DNA of 64,000 nucleotides from Paenibacillus yonginensis (GCF_001685395.1 NZ_CP014167.1:997501-1061500), one strand, 5' to 3'. Shown: positions 47,457 through 57,300, counted from the stretch's first letter. Numbers and translations are program-made. Notes: generated from the letters alone by a model not told the origin.

Positions 47457-47631
47457 ATTTGAAAAGATTTAAACTGCGGAAGTTAGTAACCATCCTTGGG
47501 AATCAACTAAGAACTGCAGGAGGAAACGGTTGTGATACAATCTCTTCTTACTAATGTAAATATTTGGTTTCAGTTTTAAAGACCATAGCAGTACAATAGA
47601 ACTAACTAAATGGTAAAGGAGTCTATTCTGT

Positions 47632-49164
47632 ATGAGGTTTCAGAATTCTAATTTATTTAGACGTACTAAGCTAATTATTTTTACCTTACTTACTATAATA
47701 GTAAGCTTCCCAGCAATAACTACCTCCTCTACGGCTCAAGAACAGCCAGAAAGGTATAGGTATATGGTGGATATGGACGTTATTAACAAGTCTATAGTTA
47801 AAGTTCAAGCTAGTAAAGTGGATTATAATACCGGTTTGGCTAAGGTTGACAATTTAGAGTTTGATGACCCATCTCTAACAAAACATTTTTCACCTTCAGA
47901 GTATGTAGATACCTTTTATTCAACAGTAGTATCCACTCCTAAAGGAATAAAGGCCTACTCAGTAATGTATCAATCAATTGGTGGAAAAAGAATTAATACT
48001 ATTTATGAGTTTGATTTTGATAATCAGACTCTCAGAAAGGTTAAAGATTCACTTAGCGATGTAACATTATATCCTGACTTGGGGATATATTTAGTTAGTG
48101 ATAAAAATAGAAACTACTATTCATTAATAGATAATAAGTTGCTTTTTTCGGGTGGTACGATTCTTCGGCAACAAGAATTTACTAACATGGAATATTATAT
48201 AGATCCTGCTCCCAAATCCATGAATTTCGCCATATATTACCCAGGAACTTGGTTTCAAAAACCCGATCCAAACAAGCAGTCATATTATCTGAATTATGGT
48301 GGCTTAAAAGGAGCAACAGTAAAGGTTAAAGCATTCAGTTCTTCTATAAGTACAGTTGATACCAAGGGGGTCGAGACATATAAAAGCTTTTACGGTGATC
48401 TTACACTTAAATTGATAGTGCCTCCCAGTAAAAATAGAAGTTATTATGCCATTAAAGGCGGGAAAAAAACATTATTAGTATCGGGAGAGTATGATCATAT
48501 AAGGCCATATGTCTCCCCGAATCAGAAATATCTATTAATTATAGCTGAAAAAACTAAAGGCTTTACTGTTACATCTTCTAGAGTATATTTATATGATATG
48601 AAAACTTTAAAAAGTATTAGATCTTACGATTCCGAAGATCAATCTAGCGCAACTAAAGTTTACTGGATAACAAATGATATATATTTTATTGATTATTACA
48701 ATTCGATAAATGATCGTAAACCAAATTATCTCCACGATGCTTCCAGTGGGGCGCTCCAACTAGTAAAGAACTCATCTGCTAGTGATCATTATTATTTTTA
48801 TTATTGGGATAGCTTTCAAGATATAAAGATGGGTTATTTCCCGGATGTGCCTACATCTGTATCAGTAAATAAAGTCATTTTAAATTACACTAATTATCCT
48901 ACATTCAAATTAAATGGCAAATATTATATACCTTTAGATGACTTTACCAGCACTTATAATATTAATTACATTATAAATGACAAAGACGTAAAGCTTCTTC
49001 GAAACGAAAGGGAGACAACTATTCCAAGAGATAGCATTTATTCACTCTGGGGAGAACAATTTATTCCTCTAGGTGATTGGAACAAAGAGCTTGGATTAAA
49101 AGTAATTAATGTTCAAATGTTTGTATCACATAATGAAATAACCATAAATGATGAGGACAAATAA
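47632..49164 (+). CDS. Large secreted protein of unknown function
   Basis: This 510-residue protein has an N-terminal signal peptide (basic RRTK, hydrophobic IIFTLLTIIVSFPA, cleavage near TSSTAQ). The middle is rich in short beta strands and aromatic residues (YLYDMKTLKSIRSYD, IYFIDYYNSIN) and may be a beta-propeller. The last 110 residues (FKLNGKYYIPLDDF, WGEQFIPLGDW) look like a copper amine oxidase-like N-domain. An AAAGGAG site precedes ATG. AT-rich, downstream of the zinc-ribbon operon but behind a terminator. Confidence 0.55.
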   Translation: MRFQNSNLFRRTKLIIFTLLTIIVSFPAITTSSTAQEQPERYRYMVDMDVINKSIVKVQASKVDYNTGLAKVDNLEFDDPSLTKHFSPSEYVDTFYSTVVSTPKGIKAYSVMYQSIGGKRINTIYEFDFDNQTLRKVKDSLSDVTLYPDLGIYLVSDKNRNYYSLIDNKLLFSGGTILRQQEFTNMEYYIDPAPKSMNFAIYYPGTWFQKPDPNKQSYYLNYGGLKGATVKVKAFSSSISTVDTKGVETYKSFYGDLTLKLIVPPSKNRSYYAIKGGKKTLLVSGEYDHIRPYVSPNQKYLLIIAEKTKGFTVTSSRVYLYDMKTLKSIRSYDSEDQSSATKVYWITNDIYFIDYYNSINDRKPNYLHDASSGALQLVKNSSASDHYYFYYWDSFQDIKMGYFPDVPTSVSVNKVILNYTNYPTFKLNGKYYIPLDDFTSTYNINYIINDKDVKLLRNERETTIPRDSIYSLWGEQFIPLGDWNKELGLKVINVQMFVSHNEITINDEDK

Positions 49165-49213
49165 GGTTTAGAAAGGATAACCGTTTATAAAAAAAGAGAG
49201 AGGTTTTAACTTG

Positions 49214-49285
49214 ATGAAAAACACCAAAATACTATTTAAAATCGGAATTTCTTTTGTAATTACTATTTTTTTACAGGCCTGTTGA
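49214..49285 (+). pseudogene. Lipoprotein gene cut by an insertion sequence at its lipobox
   Basis: ATG 49214 opens a signal peptide (MKNTKILFKIGIS, FVITIFLQAC) whose lipobox Cys codon straddles the left end of an IS4-type element. The frame stops in the element. The sequence right of the element has no matching continuation and leads straight to a terminator, so the mature part is lost. Confidence 0.6.
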
Positions 49286-50511
49286 TTAACCAAAATATGT
49301 AACTGAACTAACGTCATGATTCACTTGAATCCGTCGATGTAAACCAATGATCCATTCAACCGGCAATATTCCGAGCAGAAGGAAGCGAGTGAACTGAATA
49401 AAAGAAAGTGCTGGATGACGAGGAATCGTATGCTTCAGACCGTCGAACAGCCACTTCAGTAGGACAAAGACGATCAATGCGCAGAATAATTGACCGTAGA
49501 CGGCATTCTCCGTCGTGCCAAATAACTTTGGGATGTTTAGATGTTGCTTGATCCAGCGAAAGAAGACCTCGATTTGCCAACGAGCTTTATAAATCAGTGC
49601 GATTTGTTCAGCCGTTATGCCCATCAAATCCGTCACGACGCGAATTTCTCTCCCCTCAAAATCTCGAAAGATGACTACACGGTGACGCTTCTCGGACCGA
49701 CATTGCGTCGTGCCTAATTGACAGGTAATATCACGAATGACGGAAGAACCTTCGGAGAGTTCGCGTCGTAAGGCGCGTGGTTTCTCCAAATGAACGTTGT
49801 CACGCAATCGAATGACAAAGGATTGTCCTTCTTGCTTATAGCGATCCAATCGCTCCAGTTTGCCATAAGCCCGGTCCATGACCATAATATGAGCCTTGTT
49901 TTCGAGAAGTTCACCTATCGGTCCATCATGCTTAGAGCCTATGGTTTCCGTAACGTTAAGCGGTTGCATATTTCGATCCTGCAGGGCTACATGCAGTTTC
50001 ACTCCAGCGCGTTCGCCGTGGTAAGGAGCCCACGGTAACCGTGTCTTTCCTACCGTTATGGTAGTAGAGTCAATGAGCAGCAATTCTTTGGGGAAGGCCA
50101 GTTTTCTCCGAGTTTCTCGATTACATTTGCGAACAAGGAGATGAAAAATCTCTTTAAACACAGCAAACGGAACCTCGGCAGCTTTGCCAGAAAAGCTAGA
50201 ATAGTGGACTTTAGGCAACCCACTACGGCCTGCACAATCTGCACCGAAACGGTAGCCCGACCATTCCTCGCTTGCTGCGGCGCACCAGTATTGCAGTAAA
50301 TGATAGACCGTGAATTTTCGAGCTTTGTCCGTGTATCCTACGGTTTTAACTACAAGCGCGACTTCTTCGGGAGTGAGTACGGATTGAAGGATTGTAGCAA
50401 TCGTGATAGACTTTTTCATGGAGTCGTCACCTTTCGGTTGGTTTGTAGGGGTACAAACATTTTACCGAGTTGACGACTCTTTTTCTACCATTTAGTGGTT
50501 AATCAACAGGC
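49277..50511 (-). mobile_element. IS4-family insertion sequence
   Basis: Inverted repeats of 15-16 bases are perfect: GCCTGTTGATTAACCA at the left and its complement at 50496-50511. The element is about 1235 bp. It contains one intact leftward transposase. No target duplication was found. Confidence 0.85.
49286..50419 (-). CDS. IS4-family DDE transposase
   Basis: This intact 377-residue transposase has a DDE_Tnp_1 core: D in LLLIDSTTITVGK, D in IMVMDRAYGKLERLD and E in KARWQIEVFFRWIKQHL, the W-x-I-E-x-F-F signature of IS4-like enzymes. An N-terminal DUF4372-like segment precedes the core. The stop lies 9 bases from the inverted repeat. Confidence 0.9.
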   Translation of the reverse strand: MKKSITIATILQSVLTPEEVALVVKTVGYTDKARKFTVYHLLQYWCAAASEEWSGYRFGADCAGRSGLPKVHYSSFSGKAAEVPFAVFKEIFHLLVRKCNRETRRKLAFPKELLLIDSTTITVGKTRLPWAPYHGERAGVKLHVALQDRNMQPLNVTETIGSKHDGPIGELLENKAHIMVMDRAYGKLERLDRYKQEGQSFVIRLRDNVHLEKPRALRRELSEGSSVIRDITCQLGTTQCRSEKRHRVVIFRDFEGREIRVVTDLMGITAEQIALIYKARWQIEVFFRWIKQHLNIPKLFGTTENAVYGQLFCALIVFVLLKWLFDGLKHTIPRHPALSFIQFTRFLLLGILPVEWIIGLHRRIQVNHDVSSVTYFG

Positions 50512-50538
50512 TTGATTTTTTAGAGGAATAGTTCCTGG

Positions 50539-50579
50539 AGGTCTGATTTCAGTATTTTACTGAAGTAGACCTTTTTTTG
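50539..50579 (+). terminator. Terminator right of the IS4 element
   Basis: AGGTCTGATTTCAGTA pairs with TACTGAAGTAGACCT (imperfect), followed by TTTTTT. Probably the terminator of the lipoprotein gene lost to the insertion. Confidence 0.75.
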
Positions 50580-50733
50580 TGTTTTTGCATATAACCAGGA
50601 AGGCTATACTTAAGCGCAGATATGGTGGAAAACTTACGGATAAACAAAAAAATTAGTCAATCTATTTTGAGGATTTGTAAGTGTTAATGAGAAAAGTGTT
50701 TTATGACTATGATTTTTAATGTTTAATTTTTAA

Positions 50734-50740
50734 TTAATTC
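50734..50740. repeat. Target-site duplication TTAATTC (left)
   Basis: TTAATTC at 50734-50740 is repeated at 51811-51817, directly outside both inverted repeats of the deleted IS element. Confidence 0.7.
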
Positions 50741-51810
50741 CTCAACTTTCGCAGCTCAAATCTCCAAACAATCCCTTGATATATCTGGGTAAACCGGAGA
50801 TCCAATCCTGTAGTTGACAAAAAACAGATGCTTTATCTTTCTTCGTCTTCGCTTGGGACATGTCAAGAAATAAACGCATGAGCTGCTCAAGAGCAGTCTG
50901 GTAATCCAGATCACGGACTTCATCGGCAAAGAGGAAAAAGAGTCCTCCCAGTGTCCGGTCATCACTCGATTGACGTCGTTCGAATTCCATCGCCAAATAA
51001 CGGCTAAATACAATCGTGGTATGGCTAATCAGTTGGTCAAAAGAGCGTCCTTGAAATTCCGTCCCTAGTTTTAAATAGCTTTTTGTGACTTTGAAAAAGG
51101 TCTCAATACTCCAGCGCATGCCATAAATTCGCACCATTTCAGCAGCATCCAGTGTGACATCTGTACTCAAAATCGCAAGCCATTCCCGTTTTTTATTCCG
51201 GTTGGCGACAAAAACAAGCTTCACGGGCAAACCGCAGGTCGTATGTACGATGGCAGAATCTTTGATATCTTTGGCATGCGATGGAGAGAGACTTTGAAAG
51301 ACTTCGCGCAGGGTCATTCGCTTTCCCTGAACCAGATAGCGCTGCTTCATTTCTTTCACCATGCCAATTACGGGAAGGCCTTTGGCGGTAAGTTGACGAA
51401 GCAAGGGGGCCTGTGTAAACCAGCTATCCATAAGCACGTAGTTGGCGGTGAATCCTGCACTAAGCGCATGATCCAACAAAGCAACAACGGCATCCGGCTT
51501 CCGGGAAAAGGCCTCCATCCGGCGTTTGTACCCATGACTGCGTTTGGAGAGATTCGTGGCCATTTCGCATAACCGATTGGCCACTTTAGCGGAAGACAGC
51601 ATGACAAAGTCGAGCGGCGCAAAGCTAAAACCGTCCGACCAGCCGAGCGTGAGCATCGTGTAGCCTTTGATGTATTTACCTGCGGCATGGTCAAACACAC
51701 GGGCCAGCAGCTCTGCTTTTTTACTCCGGTTTCGGCTGAGCACCGAATCGTCTACGATAATCCTTACGCACTCAAGGGTTTAAGCCATTTTTCTAGGTGC
51801 GAAAGTTGAG
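50741..51810 (-). mobile_element. Internally deleted IS4-type element with target duplication
   Basis: Terminal repeats CTCAACTTTCGCA (left) and its complement TGCGAAAGTTGAG (right) bound a 1070-bp element flanked by 7-base duplications. The transposase inside has lost its N-terminal part, so the element is non-autonomous. Confidence 0.8.
50742..51743 (-). pseudogene. IS4-type transposase lacking its N-terminus
   Basis: The readable part has 333 residues plus about 15 more upstream (ECVRIIVDDS, holding the first catalytic Asp). It has D in NYVLMDSWFT and E in GMRWSIETFFKVTKSYLKL. The deleted N-terminal region should be about 100 residues. The apparent GTG start at 51743 is internal. The sequence then meets the right inverted repeat within 70 bases. 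Confidence 0.8.
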
Positions 51811-51817
51811 TTAATTC
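51811..51817. repeat. Target-site duplication TTAATTC (right)
   Basis: Matches 50734-50740 exactly and lies next to the right inverted repeat. The 150 bases after it show no recognisable gene. Confidence 0.7.
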
Positions 51818-51964
51818 CTAACTCTATATAGTTACTCCAACATTGAACCGGATAACCTGAAGACGAATGAGCGAAGTCGAAGGAGACGATAAATGTATCT
51901 AAAGGAGAAGAAGAGAATTCACTTGCTGTAAAACAGGAGTACTGAATATTGTGATAATTGTTGA

Positions 51965-52126
51965 CGTATCTATAAAGCAACCTTAGTTATTTATGAAATA
52001 CCCATGGACATGGGTATAACCATCAAAGCCGAAAGTAATGGCGATATTACCATTGAGGGGAAAAATATTAATGTGCGGGCTACTGGTGATGTCAAATTTG
52101 AGGGCTTAGAGTATGATTTTGCGTGA
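51965..52126 (+). pseudogene. 3' fragment of a probable phage structural gene
   Basis: An open frame of 53 codons without a good start ends TGA 52124-52126. It reads KATLVIYEIPMDMGITIKAE, NGDITIEGKNINVRATGDV and ends FEGLEYDFA, with alternating short strands as in phage tail or baseplate proteins. Low confidence about the family. It precedes the terminase genes. Confidence 0.35.
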
Positions 52127-52170
52127 GCGGCTACTTTAGTCCTTCTAATTTATGTTAGGGAGAAGTGAAA

Positions 52171-52554
52171 ATGAATATCTATGAAGCATTAAAAGGCGTT
52201 CCCAATAAAAAACGCCTTTATTTTTTGTGGAAATTTAGTTTACATTGGGATCAAACAAAGCGACCCAAAAGCGAAAAAGAATTTTTAAAAACTGTTGGAA
52301 ATAAGACGCTGAATGGGTTCCTATCTTGGGAAAAAACGGAAGAATATAGGAATCTAGTGGCTATCTTACTTAATACACGCTTCGACAGCGATCTGGAAGA
52401 TATTTATAACTCGCTTTCCGATAAGGCGAAAGAGGGCGACGAAAAAAGTATTAAGTTGCTTCTGCAGATTGGTAAGGAAATTAAAGGATTTGCCAGGGAA
52501 GCGGTAAGGCAACTAAAACAAGAAGACGATGACGAGGATGATTTAGTGTTGTAA
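52171..52554 (+). CDS. Probable phage terminase small subunit
   Basis: The 127-residue protein is helical and charged, with an N-terminal helix-turn-helix-like region (KSEKEFLKTVGNKTLNGFLSWE), broken by residue here as KSEKEFLKTVGN and KTLNGFLSWE. The C-terminus is acidic (QEDDDEDDLVL). It resembles phBC6A51-type small terminases and sits directly before the large subunit, where one is expected. ATG 52171 follows AGGGAGAAGTG. Confidence 0.6.
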   Translation: MNIYEALKGVPNKKRLYFLWKFSLHWDQTKRPKSEKEFLKTVGNKTLNGFLSWEKTEEYRNLVAILLNTRFDSDLEDIYNSLSDKAKEGDEKSIKLLLQIGKEIKGFAREAVRQLKQEDDDEDDLVL

Positions 52555-52656
52555 GACAAAATGTAAGGAAATTTTGGTTTACAAAGTAAAACGAATTATG
52601 GTATCGCCCTTGTGGCCAATCTATTACTTGTACAAGCAATACCATATATTGTAGAT

Positions 52657-52683
52657 GAGTGGCGTTTCCCGTCACTCTTTTTA
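52657..52683 (+). terminator. Weak hairpin before terL
   Basis: GAGTG pairs with CACTC, with further CG pairs inside, followed by TTTTTAT. It may reduce readthrough between the two terminase genes. Confidence 0.45.
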
Positions 52684-52705
52684 TCTTTTCGAAAGGATAA
52701 TGTAA

Positions 52706-54292
52706 ATGGCGTTAACCAAAAGGCAAAAAATTGATAAGATTATGAGTTCGTTTCCTCTATTTTGCAAGAATTTTGTCAAAATAGTAAATAATGATGGCGA
52801 ACTTGTACCGTTTATATTAAATGACCAGCAACAATATTTTATTGACAATGCTGGCAAATATAATCTAATACTAAAGCCGAGACAGTTGGGATTTACAACG
52901 GCTTCGCTGGCCTACTGTCTGTGGATGGCAATCACAAATCCCAATACAAACTATTTAATTGTGTCTTATAAAGGTGATAGTGCAAAGGATTTGTTTGCGA
53001 AACTCAAACGAATGAACCAACATCTACCGAGAGATAAATACAATAATATTTTTCCCTCAACTGTGAGAGATAATCGCGACGAACTGGTTTTGAGCAATGG
53101 TAGTACAATCCGCAGCACAACAACGGGACATAAAGACCTAGGACGCGGGATGAATCTGATGATTGTGCTCCTGTCTGAGGCGGCTTTTTACGGTGATTTA
53201 GATGAGGTCTTACTATCGTTGGAGCCAGCCCTTCAAAAAACGGAAAAAAGCAAAATTGTATTGGAATCCACGGCAAATGGATTTAATCAATTCCAACAGC
53301 TATATGATCGGGCAACAAAAGGATTGAGTAAGTACAAAGCGTTCTTCTTCCCCTTTTACGCTTCGGCGTACGAAAAGCAATTCGCTTTTGATATCAAGGA
53401 AGCTGTAAACTGGTACAAATCCACAAATAGAGGACAACGGCTAAGTACAAGAGATTTAAGCCCCGAACAGAAGCAACTACATGATGCTGGATGCTCCCTC
53501 AATATGCTCATGTGGCGCGAATACATATTGCAAGATAAAGATAAGAATCAATTTTATCAAGAATACCCCGCTACAGATATCCAAGCGTTTATTAATACTG
53601 GTAGATCAATATTTGACCAAACTAGAATAGCAGATGCCATAAACTATATACTTCCCCCAATTACCAAAGAAGAAATCCTAAAACATGAGAATTTTCCAGA
53701 TATTTTAAGACAATATATAGAAAAAGGATTGGAAATATATCATCTACCAAGACCGAAACAACGTATGTTTGCCGGAGTTGACGTTGCATCTGGTAGCGGT
53801 AATGACTATTCGACGATTAGCGTCTTTGGTGCGGATGGTCAACAATACGCATCATTTTTTAGGAATGATATCCCTGTATATAAGTTTACGGAGATCGTCC
53901 GAGAAATAGGGCTGTTTTTTAACTATGCCTTTCTGGTCATTGAGCGTAATGGATTTGGTACAAGTATTTTGGAACGCCTGAGAGAGGTAGAAAGTCCATA
54001 CCTTAATTTATTTAAACATCGTCATTTTGACAAAGGTAAAACAAGGCTCCAACTGGGTTGGAATAGTAATAGCGTCACCAAAAATAAAGCAGTAACGGAC
54101 GCAAAAGAGATGTTTGAGTGTCAATTAGTGCAAATTAATTGTAGAGAGACGTTAAAACAGATGCAGACTTTTGTAGATAAAGATGGCAAAGCAGAAAATA
54201 AATCCCGTACCCAACATGACGATTTAGTCATTTCGTTTATGCTTGCGATTCAAGGGATTAAAGCGAATAAATACTATGTTGAGGTGGGTTAA
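52706..54292 (+). CDS. Phage terminase large subunit
   Basis: TerL packages DNA into proheads. The ATPase half has the Walker A-like LKPRQLGFTT (about residues 56-65) and Walker B with catalytic Glu in LMIVLLSEAAFY (151-162). The C-terminal RNase H-like nuclease begins FAGVDVASGSGNDYST (first metal Asp near 359) and ends with the acidic HDDLVISFML. It is intact at 528 residues. GAAAGGATA is the ribosome site. Confidence 0.85.
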   Translation: MALTKRQKIDKIMSSFPLFCKNFVKIVNNDGELVPFILNDQQQYFIDNAGKYNLILKPRQLGFTTASLAYCLWMAITNPNTNYLIVSYKGDSAKDLFAKLKRMNQHLPRDKYNNIFPSTVRDNRDELVLSNGSTIRSTTTGHKDLGRGMNLMIVLLSEAAFYGDLDEVLLSLEPALQKTEKSKIVLESTANGFNQFQQLYDRATKGLSKYKAFFFPFYASAYEKQFAFDIKEAVNWYKSTNRGQRLSTRDLSPEQKQLHDAGCSLNMLMWREYILQDKDKNQFYQEYPATDIQAFINTGRSIFDQTRIADAINYILPPITKEEILKHENFPDILRQYIEKGLEIYHLPRPKQRMFAGVDVASGSGNDYSTISVFGADGQQYASFFRNDIPVYKFTEIVREIGLFFNYAFLVIERNGFGTSILERLREVESPYLNLFKHRHFDKGKTRLQLGWNSNSVTKNKAVTDAKEMFECQLVQINCRETLKQMQTFVDKDGKAENKSRTQHDDLVISFMLAIQGIKANKYYVEVG

Positions 54293-55558
54293 TTGAGTAA
54301 AGATTATTGGTTTCTCGAGGAAGTTAATAGAGTTGATAATCAGCAAAGAGTAAATACAATCTTAAATATCAAAGAGTATCTAAGCGGCTATCATAAAATT
54401 TTAAACAAGCCTAACTACAGTTACAATGGCAAGGTATACGAACCGCGTAAAATCGTATTGCAATATGCTAAGACCATCCTTAATTTTAGCGTTGGCTATG
54501 TGATAGCTAATCCTATTACTCTAACAGGTGATAAGGCTGTGACTGATGCAATTAAGAGAGTCTATAAGCGTGGCAAGTATAATCAGGTTGACTATGATAT
54601 ATTGGACAAAATGACAAAATATGGGTTTGTTGCAGAATATATTTATATCGATAAGGGGCAAATCAAATCAAAATTGCTTGATCCTGCTGACTGCTATCCG
54701 GTGTATGATCATCACGGGGAGTATATCTCAATGATCGAGCACTATTGTGTGGACAATGTTAGCTATTATAATTTATACTATTCCGACAAACTAGAAAGGC
54801 ATAGCGACGATGGCGGCGACATAAGACAGATCGGAAGCTATAGCAATCCTGCTGGCTTGCCTATTATCTATTGTAATCAAAGCGAGATAGGATATCTGGG
54901 ACGATCAGATTTATTAGACATTTTGCCTATCCTTGACAATATGGAGGATTTACTAAGTAAGGCAATCAATAGCTATGATCATTATATAACAGGGATTCCG
55001 GTATTGCGGGGTCAACAACTTAAGGGTGATGGAATACCTAAGGATATTGTAGGTGGTGGAATTGTCCTGGATGATAATGCAGACTTCTTCTTTGCGCAGA
55101 ACAAATTTGACCACCAAGCCTTTGAAACACTGTACAAGACGCTAACTAGTGCATTATTAGATATAGCGCATGTGCCAGCAATCAGTATGAGTAAGACGGA
55201 TGTCAGCAATTTAAGCGAAGTTTCAATTCGTTTACTCTTTTCATTAGCGGATATGAAAGGTGCTTTGAATAGTAAATTCTTACGTGAAGGTATTGAGCAA
55301 AGATTTGATAAATTTAGAGTATTACTTGCTAGTATGGGGACAAAGTTTACTGATGAGCAATTTGACACATTGGGTATTGTATTCCAGTTTGCTAGACCGT
55401 CGAACGACAAGGAGATTGTCGAAAACCTAAAGACATTATACGAGATGCGGGGGATTAGCCTAGAAACGCTGCTAGAGTATAATCCATATGTGACAGACGT
55501 ACAAGGAGAGCTAGATAAGATAACAAAAAATGGTAATCATGTAGAGGAACAATTATAA
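54293..55558 (+). CDS. Phage portal protein (SPP1 gp6-like)
   Basis: The 421-residue protein starts one base after the terL stop. Typical features include an early ILNFSVGYVIANPITL helix-turn, YGFVAEYIYIDKGQIKSKLL, DPADCYPVYD and the C-terminal SKTDVSNLSEVSIRLLFSL. Portals form the dodecameric DNA gate at the capsid vertex. No capsid gene follows. Confidence 0.82.
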   Translation: MSKDYWFLEEVNRVDNQQRVNTILNIKEYLSGYHKILNKPNYSYNGKVYEPRKIVLQYAKTILNFSVGYVIANPITLTGDKAVTDAIKRVYKRGKYNQVDYDILDKMTKYGFVAEYIYIDKGQIKSKLLDPADCYPVYDHHGEYISMIEHYCVDNVSYYNLYYSDKLERHSDDGGDIRQIGSYSNPAGLPIIYCNQSEIGYLGRSDLLDILPILDNMEDLLSKAINSYDHYITGIPVLRGQQLKGDGIPKDIVGGGIVLDDNADFFFAQNKFDHQAFETLYKTLTSALLDIAHVPAISMSKTDVSNLSEVSIRLLFSLADMKGALNSKFLREGIEQRFDKFRVLLASMGTKFTDEQFDTLGIVFQFARPSNDKEIVENLKTLYEMRGISLETLLEYNPYVTDVQGELDKITKNGNHVEEQL

Positions 55559-56131
55559 TATTTGCATTGATTTATATAATTAAGCCCAAAAAGGTATATA
55601 GCTAAATTTTGCGCGCCTGTTACTATAAAGATTTAATATCTGGTACTAATGATAAAAAACAGGCGTAAAGTCTAAAAAACGTTCAAATTTTATATACTAT
55701 TTGTAATTTTATGGTATTCTAGCTTATTTTTCTGTTGTCTTGGGATATCTACTATATAAGGTTTGTTGTGTAGTATTTGGAACACAATCTGGTGTAGTTA
55801 GTGGTCAGATTTTTGCGTATTTTCTGGAATTTTTACTGTTTTTGCTGCTGATTTGCACTATCTGTATGATCTGATGGAATGAAGGCTAGAATTGCTGGAG
55901 ATTAAATTGGTAGGGTATATATAAATTAACAAATATATCCAGATACCCCTATCCCAAAAGTTGGGGGCTGAGCAGACCTAAATACACACCCCCGGAGAAA
56001 ATCAGAAAAGGATAGATAAAAAGACTAGTATACATAGACCACTAACTATTTTTTTCATCTGATCCCATAGACTCATTTTGTCGAAAATGGTATCATGATG
56101 TGGAAAATATTAGGTTTGGAGGAATTGGGAA
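55559..56131. other. 573-base AT-rich gap with an inverted repeat
   Basis: No gene is visible. TAGTTAGTGGTC (55795-55806) is present in inverted form at 56036-56047, and its 10-base core GTTAGTGGTC occurs again at 58541-58550. In a normal phage the protease, scaffold and capsid genes would be here. Confidence 0.5.
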
Positions 56132-56878
56132 GTGAATAATAAAATCAAAATTGTTTCGGCTTTTCTCTGTGGTGCAGTTTTCTTTAGCGGGGTTTCTTAT
56201 GCTGCAGAAAGTTTAAAAGCTATTCCAAAGAGTTTTAAATTTGTCGTTAATGGTGTAGAAAAAAAGCTGACTAATACACCAGTTGTGATAAATAACACTA
56301 CATATCTTCCTGTTAGGGAAGTTGCAAACAGTTTAGGTTATAGTGTAAATCTCCAGCGCGATACGATCAGTTTTAATACCTCTAGCGGTACAACCGGTAA
56401 TGTGGACTCTTCAAGTTTATATGACTATGAAAAAACAAAACTTGGGGGAATTAAGGGCACTATAACATGGCAATACAATAAATTTATTGGAACAAAAGCA
56501 GATGTCGGAGCTAATATTGCATTAATACCTGTAATACATAATGATAAATTAAGGGATTCACTTTTTACTTTAACTTTGTCCTCAATTCCCCAAGGTACTG
56601 ATGGTATTTATACTGGAAAGGCAGACGGAAATGGAAACTATATTATTGAGGATATCCCAGCTGGAATGTACTATTTATTAATTGTTTCTAAAAATACTAC
56701 AAGCGATGGAACAATATATGATTACGATAAGGAACTTCTGCAGTCAATTTTTGCTGGAGATTCTTGGACACAATTAGAATCAAAATTAAAGTTTTATAAA
56801 TATAATTTAAAACTTGTCACAATTAAGGAAAATAAAATAATTACTGAGAGCAATGACTTTGGTTATTCTTATTTCTAA
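56132..56878 (+). CDS. Secreted copper amine oxidase-like domain protein
   Basis: The 248-residue protein has a signal peptide (MNNKIKIVSAFLCGAVFFSG, cleavage near SYAAES) and one copper amine oxidase N-domain-like unit (FVVNGVEKKL, YLPVREVANSLGYSVN). A C-terminal carboxypeptidase-regulatory-like beta sandwich follows (GNYIIEDIPAGMYYLLIV). GTG 56132 has GGAGGAATT upstream. It lies inside the phage module but is a host-type surface protein. No catalytic residues are visible. Confidence 0.65.
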   Translation: MNNKIKIVSAFLCGAVFFSGVSYAAESLKAIPKSFKFVVNGVEKKLTNTPVVINNTTYLPVREVANSLGYSVNLQRDTISFNTSSGTTGNVDSSSLYDYEKTKLGGIKGTITWQYNKFIGTKADVGANIALIPVIHNDKLRDSLFTLTLSSIPQGTDGIYTGKADGNGNYIIEDIPAGMYYLLIVSKNTTSDGTIYDYDKELLQSIFAGDSWTQLESKLKFYKYNLKLVTIKENKIITESNDFGYSYF

Positions 56879-56891
56879 AACTTAATTTTTC

Positions 56892-56918
56892 GAGCCGCCA
56901 ATCTTGGCGGTTTTTTTC
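56892..56918 (+). terminator. Terminator
   Basis: CCGCCA/TGGCGG with loop ATCT is followed by seven T, directly after the secreted protein gene. Confidence 0.85.
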
Positions 56919-56955
56919 TTTTCTAAAACGTTTTTGAACTAAAGGAGTATTCAAA

Positions 56956-57300
56956 ATGACAAATATCGAACGTTTGCAACTCGAAACAAAAGGAATTTCT
57001 TTGACACCAGATCAACTATCCGTCTATCTTGTCGAAGAAGGGATTACGAATCCTGATGATGAATATGACGCTTCATCTAATACAGCAAAGCGAAAAATCT
57101 ATTCTTCAGCGTTGGCGATATTAAATAGTGTTGCCAACAACCCAACGCTCATGAAGTCATATAAGCAAGACGATATTACTGTTTCTGATTTTGCCGATTC
57201 ATTGCAAAACAGAATAGATCAGTTAGAGCGTAAAATTAGAACAATGACAATCAACGAATCCGATCATGGAAGTAATACGTTTATGCTGTTTGGCAATTAA
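56956..57300 (+). CDS. Probable phage head-tail connector-type protein
   Basis: The 114-residue protein is helical (KRKIYSSALAILNSVANNP, DSLQNRIDQLERKIRTM). This resembles small head-completion proteins of siphophages by size and position. AAAGGAG precedes ATG. The next gene begins 11 bases later. Assignment rests mainly on context. Confidence 0.45.
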   Translation: MTNIERLQLETKGISLTPDQLSVYLVEEGITNPDDEYDASSNTAKRKIYSSALAILNSVANNPTLMKSYKQDDITVSDFADSLQNRIDQLERKIRTMTINESDHGSNTFMLFGN

